DNA from: Acidobacteriota bacterium | GTDB lineage: Bacteria; Acidobacteriota; Blastocatellia; Pyrinomonadales; Pyrinomonadaceae | Length of the DNA: 47,660 nt | Assembly: GCA_021323895.1 (NCBI GenBank) | Contig: JAJPKD010000139.1 | Location: 1 to 47,660 of the forward strand | Direction: 5' to 3' | In this document: piece by piece, positions 9,182 through 18,028 of the stretch | Layout of the letters: the number at the start of each line of letters is the position of its first letter | Position numbering within the stretch: the stretch's first letter is position 1 | Made by a program: the position numbers and the translations under genes | Notes under the pieces: generated by a model | Database searches by the model: none | What the model was told of the DNA's origin: nothing | What the model saw: the letters and a program-made list of their open reading frames with translations, nothing else

Positions 9182-9388
9182 ATGAGTTTAATGGATCACA
9201 CAAGCCGCCGATGTGAATCATGCGATCGCGAGACCGATCGCGTGATCGAATATGTTGACGCGAACAGTCAAACACATTACTTGTGTTGGGAATGCGTCGA
9301 GCGGCAGGAGAAGCGCTTCAACACGAAACCTGGTTGGCGTCGATCGCATCGACCGCGACGCTATCAGCGGCTGATCGCGACTTCGTGA
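9182..9388 (+). CDS. Small zinc-ribbon-like protein
   Basis: CESC-N-CWEC spacing (two CxxC knuckles). Confidence 0.55.
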   Translation: MSLMDHTSRRCESCDRETDRVIEYVDANSQTHYLCWECVERQEKRFNTKPGWRRSHRPRRYQRLIATS

Positions 9389-9394
9389 GACTCG

Positions 9395-10936
9395 TCAGGG
9401 GTGCTTCTTTTCATTGATATCGTGCGTGGCCTCCCACTTCTGATCGTCACAGCCGAGTAAATCATCCGCCGCCTTTGGTCCCCAACTTCCAGCTTCGTAA
9501 TTCGGAAAACTGGGCGCCGGCATGATCTCCCAGGCCTTTTGAATTGGATCAACTACGGCCCAGCCGGCTTCGACTTGATCCGCGCGCTGAAACAAAGTTG
9601 CATCGCCGACCATGCAATCGTGCAACAGCCGTTCGTAACCGGTGCTCGGCGTCTTTCCAAAGTAATCCTCGTAATCAAAATTCATATCTACTGAGCCGAT
9701 GCGCATGACTGAGCCGGGAACCTTTGCGCCAAAGCGCACCGAGATTCCTTCGTCCGGCTGAATGTGGAGCACGAGGCGATTGGTCGTGAGACGATCGACC
9801 GAAGTGTCGCGAAAGAGCACAAACGGCGGCCGCTTGAACTGAATTGCGATTTCGGTGTCGCGCGCCGCGAGGCGTTTTCCCGTGCGCAGATAAAAAGGCA
9901 CGTCGGCCCAGCGCCAGTTGTCGATCAAAAGTTTCAGCGCGATGAAGGTTTCGGTGGTGGAATCAGGCGCGACATTTGGTTCTTCGCGATAGCCCGGAAC
10001 TTTTTCGCCGTCGATGTTGCCGGCGCCGTATTGCCCGCGCGCAACTCGCGTCGCGGTCTCTTCCGGCGAAGGCCGTTGAATCGCGTGCAAAATTTTCGTC
10101 TGCTCGTCGCGGACGGCGTCGGCTTCAAAAGAGATTGGCGGCTCCATCGCTGTCAGCGTTACCAGTTGCAGCAGATGGTTCGGTACCATGTCGCGTAGCG
10201 CGCCGGCTTGTTCGTAATAGCCACCGCGTTGTTCGACGCCAACTTTTTCCGCCGCCGTGATCTGCACGCAATCGATGTAACGGCGGTTCCAGATCGGCTC
10301 GAAAATCGTATTGCCAAAACGGAAAATCAGAATGTTCTGCACCGTCTCTTTCCCGAGATAATGATCGATGCGATAGATCTGATTCTCTTCAAGAACCTGC
10401 TTAATCTCCCGGTTCAGGTTCTTTGCCGATTCCAAATCGCGGCCGAAAGGTTTCTCGATCACGACGCGTCGCCAGTGCGTTTCGTCTTGCTTCGTCAAGC
10501 CGACTTTGCCGAGTCGCTCGACAACCGGCGCAAAGTATTGCGGCGCGGTGGCGAGATAAAAGAAGTAATTCCCATTAGCCTGTCGTTCATTGTCGATCTT
10601 CTCGACCGTTTCCTTAATTCGCGCGAAAGTCTGATCGTCGTTGAAATCACCGGAGAGGTAAAAGAGACGCTCCTCCAGCCAATCCCAGGTTCCCTCTTCG
10701 ATCTCTTCCGTGGCGAATTCATTCATGTCGTCGCGCAACCGGCGACGAAATTCTCCATCGTTCATCTCGGCGCGGGCTACGCCAATCACCGCGAAGTTGT
10801 CTGACAGCAGATTGCTTCTCTTGAGGTTGTAGAGCGCGGGAATGAGTTTGCGTTTCGTGAGGTCGCCGGCAGCGCCGAAGATCACCATGACGCATGGCGG
10901 ATCTTTCTGCATACTTGTGCCGGCTGGTGAAGACAT
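9395..10936 (-). CDS. zwf: Glucose-6-phosphate 1-dehydrogenase
   Basis: [18 protein letters not shown] nucleotide-binding motif; [13 protein letters not shown] active site. Confidence 0.97.
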   Translation of the reverse strand: MSSPAGTSMQKDPPCVMVIFGAAGDLTKRKLIPALYNLKRSNLLSDNFAVIGVARAEMNDGEFRRRLRDDMNEFATEEIEEGTWDWLEERLFYLSGDFNDDQTFARIKETVEKIDNERQANGNYFFYLATAPQYFAPVVERLGKVGLTKQDETHWRRVVIEKPFGRDLESAKNLNREIKQVLEENQIYRIDHYLGKETVQNILIFRFGNTIFEPIWNRRYIDCVQITAAEKVGVEQRGGYYEQAGALRDMVPNHLLQLVTLTAMEPPISFEADAVRDEQTKILHAIQRPSPEETATRVARGQYGAGNIDGEKVPGYREEPNVAPDSTTETFIALKLLIDNWRWADVPFYLRTGKRLAARDTEIAIQFKRPPFVLFRDTSVDRLTTNRLVLHIQPDEGISVRFGAKVPGSVMRIGSVDMNFDYEDYFGKTPSTGYERLLHDCMVGDATLFQRADQVEAGWAVVDPIQKAWEIMPAPSFPNYEAGSWGPKAADDLLGCDDQKWEATHDINEKKHP

Positions 10937-10951
10937 CTTGTGAAACTATCT

Positions 10952-11926
10952 TTACTTCGGTTCGACGTGCCCGCCGAATTTCTTCCGCATCGCGGACAGA
11001 ATCTTTTCCGCGAACGTGTGTTCCTGACGCGAGCGAAAACGCGTGTAAAGAGCCGCGCTCAAAACTTCTGCGGGCACGGCCTCTTCGATTGCCGCTTGAA
11101 TGGTCCAGCGGCCTTCGCCTGAGTCCTGGACGAATCCGCTGTAGCCGGCCAGCTCTGGATCTTCAACGAGAGCCATCGCGGTCAAATCAAGCAACCACGA
11201 TGAGACGACGCTGCCGCGCCGCCAAACTTCGGCGATGTCGGCGACGTTCAAATCGTAGCGAATCTCTTCCGGTAATTGATCCGACTTGGCGTTGCGAAAA
11301 ATGTCGAAGCCTTCCGCATAGGCCTGCATCAAGCCGTACTCGATGCCGTTGTGGATCATCTTCACGAAATGGCCGGCGCCCGACGGCCCGCAGTAAAGAT
11401 AGCCTTCTTCAGAGGTGCCGCTGATGTTTTCGCTCCCCGGTGTGCGGGTGATACTTCCGTGGCCCGGCGCGAGCGTCTTGAAGATCGGATCGAGATGTTC
11501 GAAGGTCTCCTTCGGCCCACCAATCATCATGCAATAGCCTCGCTCCAGGCCCCACACGCCGCCGCTGGTGCCGACATCGACATAGTTGATTTGCCTTTCG
11601 CGAAGTGCCTTTGCTCGGCGCGCGTCGTCTTTGAAATACGAGTTGCCGCCGTCGATGATGATGTCGCCTTTGTTGAGGCGCGCGGCGAGTTCATTGACAG
11701 TTGATTCGGTTGCGTCACCCGCAGGTACCATGATCCAAACTGCGCGTGGCTTGTTCAGCTTCGCGATGAAATCGTCGAGCGAGTTCGATCCAGTTGCGCC
11801 TTCGCCAGCAAGTTGCTTCACATTGTCGGGGCTGAGGTCGAAGACGACGCAATCATGTCCACCGCGCATCAGGCGACGCACCATGTTCGCGCCCATCCGA
11901 CCCAGACCAATCATTCCAAGTTGCAT
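10952..11926 (-). CDS. gnd: 6-phosphogluconate dehydrogenase, short (about 324 aa) decarboxylating form
   Basis: [55 protein letters not shown]. Confidence 0.95.
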   Translation of the reverse strand: MQLGMIGLGRMGANMVRRLMRGGHDCVVFDLSPDNVKQLAGEGATGSNSLDDFIAKLNKPRAVWIMVPAGDATESTVNELAARLNKGDIIIDGGNSYFKDDARRAKALRERQINYVDVGTSGGVWGLERGYCMMIGGPKETFEHLDPIFKTLAPGHGSITRTPGSENISGTSEEGYLYCGPSGAGHFVKMIHNGIEYGLMQAYAEGFDIFRNAKSDQLPEEIRYDLNVADIAEVWRRGSVVSSWLLDLTAMALVEDPELAGYSGFVQDSGEGRWTIQAAIEEAVPAEVLSAALYTRFRSRQEHTFAEKILSAMRKKFGGHVEPK

Positions 11927-11947
11927 CTCACGTCCTCTTTAGTCGAA

Positions 11948-12041
11948 CTCTGTGCCTCTGTGGATCTCAGTGCCTCTGTGGTGGAATTGAGGTGCGAAGC
12001 GTTTACCACAGAGGCACAGAGGGTTCACGGAGACACGGAGG
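11948..12041. repeat. Word-like inverted repeat (CTCTGTGCCTCTGTGG type)
   Basis: Arm 11948-11982 against 12005-12041 (ACCACAGAGGCACAGAGG...); imperfect internal word repetition. Confidence 0.8.
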
Positions 12042-12044
12042 AAT

Positions 12045-13769
12045 TCAATCCAGTGCACCTCTAATCGCGTTGGCAATTTTTCTCAAATCATCTTCAAGAT
12101 CTGCACCCAAATGCACACGCAAAGCTCTCCGCCCACGTTCTGCGAGCACTTCAAAATCACCACGAGCCTGGGCGGCCTTCACGGTGCCGAATGTATATTT
12201 CTGATCGGGAACTTGCAGGTCGTTCGCATCGTCGCAAGTGATTTGCAGAAACACGCCGCTGTTCGGCCCGCCTTTATACGCCTGTCCGGTTGAATGCAAG
12301 AAGCGCGGGCCGAAACCGAGACAAGTTGCTACTCGTTTCCCATCGCGAATTGATTCGCGAATGATTTGCAGCGTGCTTTCGTGCCCTTCGTTCATTTCCA
12401 GATAAGCGAGTAGCGCAAAGTAATCGCCCTTGTTCAATCGATTCAGGTGCGCGCGAAGATAGCCTGCCAAAGTTTGATCCTCGGCTGATTGCTTCAGCTC
12501 ATCCGAATTACGCTGATCGGCGAACAACTTGATGCCGTCGGATTCGAAGAACGGAGTTTCAGCGGGCAACGCGCCGGTCTGTTCGTATTCCTGAGTCAGC
12601 TTTTTGGTTGCAACTTTGCTGACCTCGACATCAGGTTGATCGAATGGATTGATTCCGATGATCGATCCGGCCACAGCCGTGGCAATCTCCCAACGGAAAA
12701 ACTCCTGTCCAAGATCGTAAACGTCGCTCAAGGAAATGCGAACGAGTGGATGCCCGGCGCGCTCAATTGCCGCCAGTTTGTCGGCGTCAGCATCGCCATC
12801 GCGATCGAGTTTCAGGTGAATGAAGACTCGGTCATTACCGTAAATTTCCGGCGAAGCTATTGGCTCGCGATCGACTGGAATCAATCCTTTCCCATTCTTG
12901 CCGGTTGATTCTGCGATCAATTGTTCAAGCCATGCGCCGAGATCGTAAATGCCGGGCGACGCAACGATCGTTATTTTGTCGCGTCCATGATTGTGCGCGA
13001 CGCCAAGAATTGCGCCAAGAATCACACCCGGATTATTTTTCGAGGAAGCATCTCCGCATGCGCGCACCATCGGGATCGTGCGACTCAAGAACTGTTCGAT
13101 GTCGATGCCCATCGCGGCCGCCGGCGCCAGGCCGAAATCCGAGAGCGCGGAATATCGGCCGCCGATCGATGGTACGCCCAGAAAAATTTTGCGGAAATTT
13201 TCACTCGTTGCTTCGTCGCGCAACTTCGAACCCGGATCGGTGATCGCGACGAAGCGATTGCCTACTTCGTCAGCGCCCACCGCGTCTTTCGCGCGGTCGT
13301 AAAAATATTGCTTGAAAATATTCGGTTCGAGCGTCGTTCCTGACTTGCTCGAGATGAAGAACAACGTATTCGCCAAATTAATTCGATTCTCGAACGATTT
13401 GATTTGTGCAGGATCGGTTGAATCGAGCACATGTAGCTCGGGAAAACCCTTGACCTTCCCGAATGACTTGCGCAAGACTTCCGGGCAGAGACTCGACCCG
13501 CCCATTCCCATCAGCAAAACGTGGCTGAATCCCGCGTCCTTAACTTCCGCCGCGAAGTTCGTAAATCGTTTGACAGTCTTAAGTTGCTCATCGGCGATGT
13601 GTAGCCAGCCCAGCCACTTGTCTTCGTCCTGATCGGTCCACAGCGACGCGTCGCGCGCCCAAAGCCTCGCCACTTTTCGATGCGCAGTCCAATCATTCAG
13701 GGCGGCGTCAACCGCGCTCAGCAATTCGGAAGGTAACGAAAGATCGAGCTGATTTATTTTGTATTGAAT
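12045..13769 (-). CDS. pgi: Glucose-6-phosphate isomerase (similar to the PGI part of transaldolase/PGI proteins)
   Basis: MGMGGSSLCPEVLRKSF; SSKSGTTLEPNIF; GGRYSALSDFGL. ORF tool starts at TTG 13724; in-frame ATT at 13769 has an AGGAGG SD 5 nt upstream. Confidence 0.85.
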   Translation of the reverse strand: MQYKINQLDLSLPSELLSAVDAALNDWTAHRKVARLWARDASLWTDQDEDKWLGWLHIADEQLKTVKRFTNFAAEVKDAGFSHVLLMGMGGSSLCPEVLRKSFGKVKGFPELHVLDSTDPAQIKSFENRINLANTLFFISSKSGTTLEPNIFKQYFYDRAKDAVGADEVGNRFVAITDPGSKLRDEATSENFRKIFLGVPSIGGRYSALSDFGLAPAAAMGIDIEQFLSRTIPMVRACGDASSKNNPGVILGAILGVAHNHGRDKITIVASPGIYDLGAWLEQLIAESTGKNGKGLIPVDREPIASPEIYGNDRVFIHLKLDRDGDADADKLAAIERAGHPLVRISLSDVYDLGQEFFRWEIATAVAGSIIGINPFDQPDVEVSKVATKKLTQEYEQTGALPAETPFFESDGIKLFADQRNSDELKQSAEDQTLAGYLRAHLNRLNKGDYFALLAYLEMNEGHESTLQIIRESIRDGKRVATCLGFGPRFLHSTGQAYKGGPNSGVFLQITCDDANDLQVPDQKYTFGTVKAAQARGDFEVLAERGRRALRVHLGADLEDDLRKIANAIRGALD

Positions 13770-13783
13770 TGCGGCCTCCTGAA

Positions 13784-14851
13784 TTAGGGCGCGTGTGCTG
13801 AACGCGCGTTGACCAAAGTTCGGAGGCTTTCAGTGTAAGGCGCGCGCGCGACTCCGCGGTCCGTGATGATCGCTTCGATCAATTCGTGGGGAGTCACATC
13901 GAACGCGAAGTTGTGAACATCGACGCCTTCGGGGGTTAGTTGATGATCGCGCACATGGGTGACTTCTTTCGAGTCGCGCTCTTCAATGGGGATTCCTTCG
14001 CCGGTCGGAGTTGCAAGATCGACAGTCGAAATCGGCGCGGCCACATAAAAAGGGATGTTGTGTTGCTTTGCGAGCACGGCCACCATGTAGGTGCCGATCT
14101 TGTTCGCCGCATCGCCGTTGGCCGCAATGCGATCCGCGCCGACGACGACACAATCGACCTTGCCTTGCTTCATCACGTGACCAGCCATGTTGTCCGTGAT
14201 CACGGTGACCGGAATGTTGTCTTTCGCGAGTTCCCAGGCGGTCAGTCGCGCGCCCTGCAAAAACGGTCGCGTTTCATCGGCAATCACGGCGACTTTCTTG
14301 CCAGCATCGATCGCGCCGCGGATTACGCCCAGCGCCGTGCCGTAATCCCCGGCAGTTGCCAGCGCGCCCGCATTGCAGTGCGTCAGGACAGTGGCGCCGT
14401 CGCGAATTAATTCGCCGCCGAATTTTCCCAGCGCGCGGTTCGCTTCGATGTCTTCGTTGTAAATTAGCAACGCTTCCTCGACAAGAAGCTTCTTTATTTC
14501 TTCCTCGTCGCGAATATTCTGAGCTTTGGCTTTCGCAAAAACACCGCGCATGCGCTCGATGGCCCAGAACAGATTCACGGCCGTCGGCCGCGTCGCTTCC
14601 ATGACCTTGCACATGAATTTGAAATCGTATTCAAGGTCAGCGACCGAGGTTCCCACCGATTGACTTGCGCCCAGCGCCAGTCCCATCGCGGCCGAGACGC
14701 CGATCGCGGGCGCGCCGCGCACGACCATGTTCTTGATTGCGTCCGCGACTTCTTCGTACGAACGCAGCATCAGATATTTTTCTTCATTCGGCAGCAGGCG
14801 CTGATCCAGCATCCGGACGCCTTCGCTGGTCCACTCGACGGTTTTGATCAT
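13784..14851 (-). CDS. mtnA: S-methyl-5-thioribose-1-phosphate isomerase
   Basis: [69 protein letters not shown]. Confidence 0.95.
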   Translation of the reverse strand: MIKTVEWTSEGVRMLDQRLLPNEEKYLMLRSYEEVADAIKNMVVRGAPAIGVSAAMGLALGASQSVGTSVADLEYDFKFMCKVMEATRPTAVNLFWAIERMRGVFAKAKAQNIRDEEEIKKLLVEEALLIYNEDIEANRALGKFGGELIRDGATVLTHCNAGALATAGDYGTALGVIRGAIDAGKKVAVIADETRPFLQGARLTAWELAKDNIPVTVITDNMAGHVMKQGKVDCVVVGADRIAANGDAANKIGTYMVAVLAKQHNIPFYVAAPISTVDLATPTGEGIPIEERDSKEVTHVRDHQLTPEGVDVHNFAFDVTPHELIEAIITDRGVARAPYTESLRTLVNARSAHAP

Positions 14852-14967
14852 GTGTGATGAATATTACTTGACACGGTACGGCTTCGCAAAAGGCTTTGAC
14901 TTTTTTTCCGTCGAGAGATAGTCTCAGCCCACGTCGTAGGAACTTTTTGTTCTGCAGTTCTTTTCAT

Positions 14968-15095
14968 CGCGTTCAGGTGCCCTGCATAAAAGCAGGGAGA
15001 ATAGGGAAGCGGGTGAGAATCCCGCGCGGTCGCGCCACTGTGAAGTTCGTCGCAAGTCTCGAGCGATGAACAAGCCAGGAGACCTGCCTGAATGT
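14968..15095 (+). ncRNA. Cobalamin (AdoCbl-type) riboswitch aptamer
   Basis: GGTGCC...GGGAGAATAGGGAAGCGGGTGAGAATCCCGCGCGGTCGCGCCACTGTGA...AAGCCAGGAGACCTGCCTG: canonical conserved core including the B12 box; upstream of B12 transport genes. Confidence 0.96.
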
Positions 15096-15162
15096 CAAAG
15101 CAGCTTTTGAATGCCCGCGAAAAGGTGGTCAGGCCGCCTGGGAATTTTTTCTCCGAAAATTG

Positions 15163-15209
15163 ATCCCGTCGCCAGCCTGTCATCGATCGCAGGCAAAAGG
15201 TGACGGGAT
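15163..15209 (+). promoter_or_regulatory. Expression-platform hairpin occluding the btuF SD
   Basis: ATCCCGTCGCC (15163-15173) pairs with GGTGACGGGAT (15199-15209); inner AGCCTG/CAGGC stem; TTG start at 15211. Confidence 0.65.
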
Positions 15210-15210
15210 T

Positions 15211-16173
15211 TTGATTGTTAGGAAGCAAAATATTACGAGTCCGCGGAACGGACGATCGAGAATATCCCAGCGATTCATCGCTGGGATCCTCTTTTCGTTT
15301 GCGCTAATTGCAACGACATCATGCACTAAACCCGAAAAGAACCTTTCAAAAGCGCAGACGCGCCAAGTCACCGATGAGGCCGGCCGCCGCGTCATTCTTC
15401 CCACGAAAGTCGATCGCATCGTTTCGCTCGCGCCGAACCTAACGGAGATTGTTTACGCAATGGGGGCCGGGGAACGACTCGTTGGCGACACGACTTATTG
15501 CGATTATCCCGAAGCCGCGAAGAGCGTCGCCAAGGTCGGCGACACGATGCATCCCAGCGTCGAGCGCATCATCGCGCTCAAGCCGCAGATCGTTTTGGTT
15601 TCGACGGCGTCGCAGCTGGAAGCGTTTACGAAGCAACTCGATGAGCAGCACATCGCGGTTTACGTGACGAATCCGCGCAATCTTGATGAGGTGTTTCGAT
15701 CGATCGAGACGCTTGGCGATTTGTTTGGCAGCCACGATCGCGCGGCAAGTCTGGTAGCGGATTTGCGCCGGCGAGCGGCGGCGGTAGCGGCGGCCACCAA
15801 GCCGACGCCACCGGTAAGAATCTTCTATCAAGTTTCAGATTCACCCCTCTACACGATCGGACGCGAGGCTTATCTGACGGATCTCATCCGGCGCGCCGGC
15901 GGAGTTTCAGTGACCGCCGATGTGCCCGGCGCATTTCCACGATTCAGCGACGAAGCCGCGCTTGCATCGAACCCTGACGCGATCATTCTGCCCACGGGTG
16001 GATCGATGGGTAACGCGAATTCAACGGTTGCGCCGGCCTTCAAAGGTTCGCCCGCGGTTCTGAACAATCGCATTTACAAAATCAACGAAGATCATCTGCA
16101 ACGGCCGGGCCCACGTTTGGTCGATGGCCTGGAAGAAATGGCGCGCGCGCTGCATCCGGAGGCGTTCAAATGA
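15211..16173 (+). CDS. btuF: Cobalamin ABC transporter substrate-binding lipoprotein
   Basis: RIVSLAPNLTEIVYAMGAGERLVGDTTYCDYPEAAKSVAKVGD; lipobox ALIATTSC; riboswitch upstream; no in-frame ATG/GTG before the lipobox, TTG 15211 most plausible. Confidence 0.9.
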   Translation: MIVRKQNITSPRNGRSRISQRFIAGILFSFALIATTSCTKPEKNLSKAQTRQVTDEAGRRVILPTKVDRIVSLAPNLTEIVYAMGAGERLVGDTTYCDYPEAAKSVAKVGDTMHPSVERIIALKPQIVLVSTASQLEAFTKQLDEQHIAVYVTNPRNLDEVFRSIETLGDLFGSHDRAASLVADLRRRAAAVAAATKPTPPVRIFYQVSDSPLYTIGREAYLTDLIRRAGGVSVTADVPGAFPRFSDEAALASNPDAIILPTGGSMGNANSTVAPAFKGSPAVLNNRIYKINEDHLQRPGPRLVDGLEEMARALHPEAFK

Positions 16174-17183
16174 TTTCCGGATCGGCACGTACGACTTTGA
16201 TGCGGACTGCGTCCATCTGTGGACTGCTCTTGCTAACGCTTGTCGTCGTAATCGTAATCGCCGCCGTAATCGGAAGTCAGCGACTACCTTTTGGGAGCTC
16301 ACTCTGCGCGCTCTCCGGCAAGTCAAACTGCGGATTGAGTTCCGAAGAGCACGCGATCCTTTTCGATCTTCGCTTGCCGCGCATCTTGCTAGCTGGAGCC
16401 GTCGGCGTTTGTTTAGCGACGGCAGGGGCCGGTTATCAAGCACTGCTGCGCAACCCGCTCGCCGAACCCTACTTGCTCGGCGTTTCGAATGGCGCTGCCG
16501 TCGGCACGATGATCGCGCTCGTTTTCTTTGGCGCAGCGGAATGGAGCCGGCCGGTGATGGCGTTCGCCGGGGCGCTGATTGCTTCGTTCATCGTTTACCA
16601 GCTCGCGCGCGGCCGCGCTGGCGCGACGCCGGAGCGACTGATTCTGGCGGGCGTAATTGTGACTACTTTTCTTTCGTCCGCGATCGTTTTCATAACCACG
16701 CTGATGGACGCGACGCGGATTCGTTCATTCACGTTTTGGTTGTTGGGCGATCTGTCGGGAACCACGACGAGCCTGCTGACGATCACATTCATCGCCGTTT
16801 TGATAGGCGTAATCGTGCTGGCTGCAAACGCGCGCTCGTTGAATCTGATGATGCTGGGCGAACGAGATGCGTTCGACCTGGGGGTTGAGGTTTCACGCGT
16901 GCGAGTCATCGTGTTCATAGCCGCGAGTCTGCTGGTCGGAGCGTCGGTCGCGTCCAGCGGATCGGTCGGCTACGTCGGATTGGTTGTGCCGCATCTCGTC
17001 AGACTTTCGTTTGGCAGCGACAACCGTCTGGTGATCGTCGCGTCGGCGCTGGGGGGCGCCGTGTTTGTGATTTTCGCGGACACAATCGCGCGGACGATTA
17101 TCGCGCCGCGCGAGTTGCCGGTGGGCGCTATCACGGCGCTGATTGGTGCGCCGCTGTTTATTTATTTGTTGAGAAGGGGGTAG
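16170..17183 (+). CDS. btuC: Cobalamin ABC transporter permease (FecCD family)
   Basis: LRLPRILLAGAVGVCLATAGAGYQALLRNPLAEPYLLGVSNGAAVG; 4-nt ATGA overlap with btuF. Confidence 0.93.
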   Translation: MISGSARTTLMRTASICGLLLLTLVVVIVIAAVIGSQRLPFGSSLCALSGKSNCGLSSEEHAILFDLRLPRILLAGAVGVCLATAGAGYQALLRNPLAEPYLLGVSNGAAVGTMIALVFFGAAEWSRPVMAFAGALIASFIVYQLARGRAGATPERLILAGVIVTTFLSSAIVFITTLMDATRIRSFTFWLLGDLSGTTTSLLTITFIAVLIGVIVLAANARSLNLMMLGERDAFDLGVEVSRVRVIVFIAASLLVGASVASSGSVGYVGLVVPHLVRLSFGSDNRLVIVASALGGAVFVIFADTIARTIIAPRELPVGAITALIGAPLFIYLLRRG

Positions 17184-17245
17184 CGCAAATTGTTAATTTG
17201 CGAAGCGCCGCAAATCAACGAACGCAAATTATCAATTTGCGCTAC
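17180..17245. repeat. GTAG-headed REP-like inverted pair between permease and ATPase genes
   Basis: GTAGCGCAAATTGTTAATTTGCG (17180-17202) and CGCAAATTATCAATTTGCGCTAC (17223-17245): 22/23 inverted match, each arm also palindromic. Confidence 0.85.
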
Positions 17246-18028
17246 ATGATGCTCGAAGCACGAAACATCACGATCAATTACGGCTCGCGTGCAGCGGTCG
17301 CGGACGTGTCGTTGACCGCGGAGCCGAAAGATGTCATCGCGATCATCGGACCGAACGGCGCAGGCAAATCGACGTTGTTGCGCGCGCTCAACGGCAGCGT
17401 GCCCCTCGCGTCAGGTGAAGTCATGCTCGACGATCGCGCAATCAATTCATATTCGCGTCGCGCGGTTGCGCAAAGAATCGCCGTCGTGGCTCAGGAAGCT
17501 GAACTTCGTTTTCCGGTGACAGTGACGGAGTTCGTGCTCGGCGGTAGGTTCGCCTGGTCGAACGCGTGGGGCTGGGAAACCGAACGCGATGTGGAGATTG
17601 TGCGCACGACGCTGCGCGAAACCGAACTTGATGGCTTTGCGGATCGGTTGATGAATGAGTTGTCGGGCGGCGAACGGCAACGCGCGGTGCTCGCGCGGGC
17701 GCTGGCAACTGAAGCAAAAATTCTGCTGCTTGACGAGCCCACGGCGAACCTCGATCTGGCGCATCAGGCGATGATGCTGCGGCTCGTGCGCGAGCGCTGC
17801 GATCGATCAGAAACCGCCGCCGTCGTTGTGACGCACGACATAAATCTCGCGGCTGAGTTCGCGACGCGCGTGATGCTCTTGAAAAACTCGCGACTGATCG
17901 CCGTGGGTTCGCCGCGCGACGTTTTGACGGTCGATTTGCTCAAGGAAATTTTTGGTTTGCAGGTGCTCGTGGATGCGCATCCGATCAGCGGCGCGCCGCG
18001 AGTCACACCGATTCACACGCAACGATGA
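17246..18028 (+). CDS. btuD: Cobalamin ABC transporter ATP-binding protein
   Basis: Walker A GPNGAGKST, signature LSGGERQRAVLARAL, Walker B ILLLDEPTANLD. Confidence 0.92.
   Translation: MMLEARNITINYGSRAAVADVSLTAEPKDVIAIIGPNGAGKSTLLRALNGSVPLASGEVMLDDRAINSYSRRAVAQRIAVVAQEAELRFPVTVTEFVLGGRFAWSNAWGWETERDVEIVRTTLRETELDGFADRLMNELSGGERQRAVLARALATEAKILLLDEPTANLDLAHQAMMLRLVRERCDRSETAAVVVTHDINLAAEFATRVMLLKNSRLIAVGSPRDVLTVDLLKEIFGLQVLVDAHPISGAPRVTPIHTQR

Noticed and set aside
16124-16888. 254-aa plus-strand ORF overlapping btuC
   Set aside because: Out-of-frame reading of btuC; arginine-rich shadow ORF.
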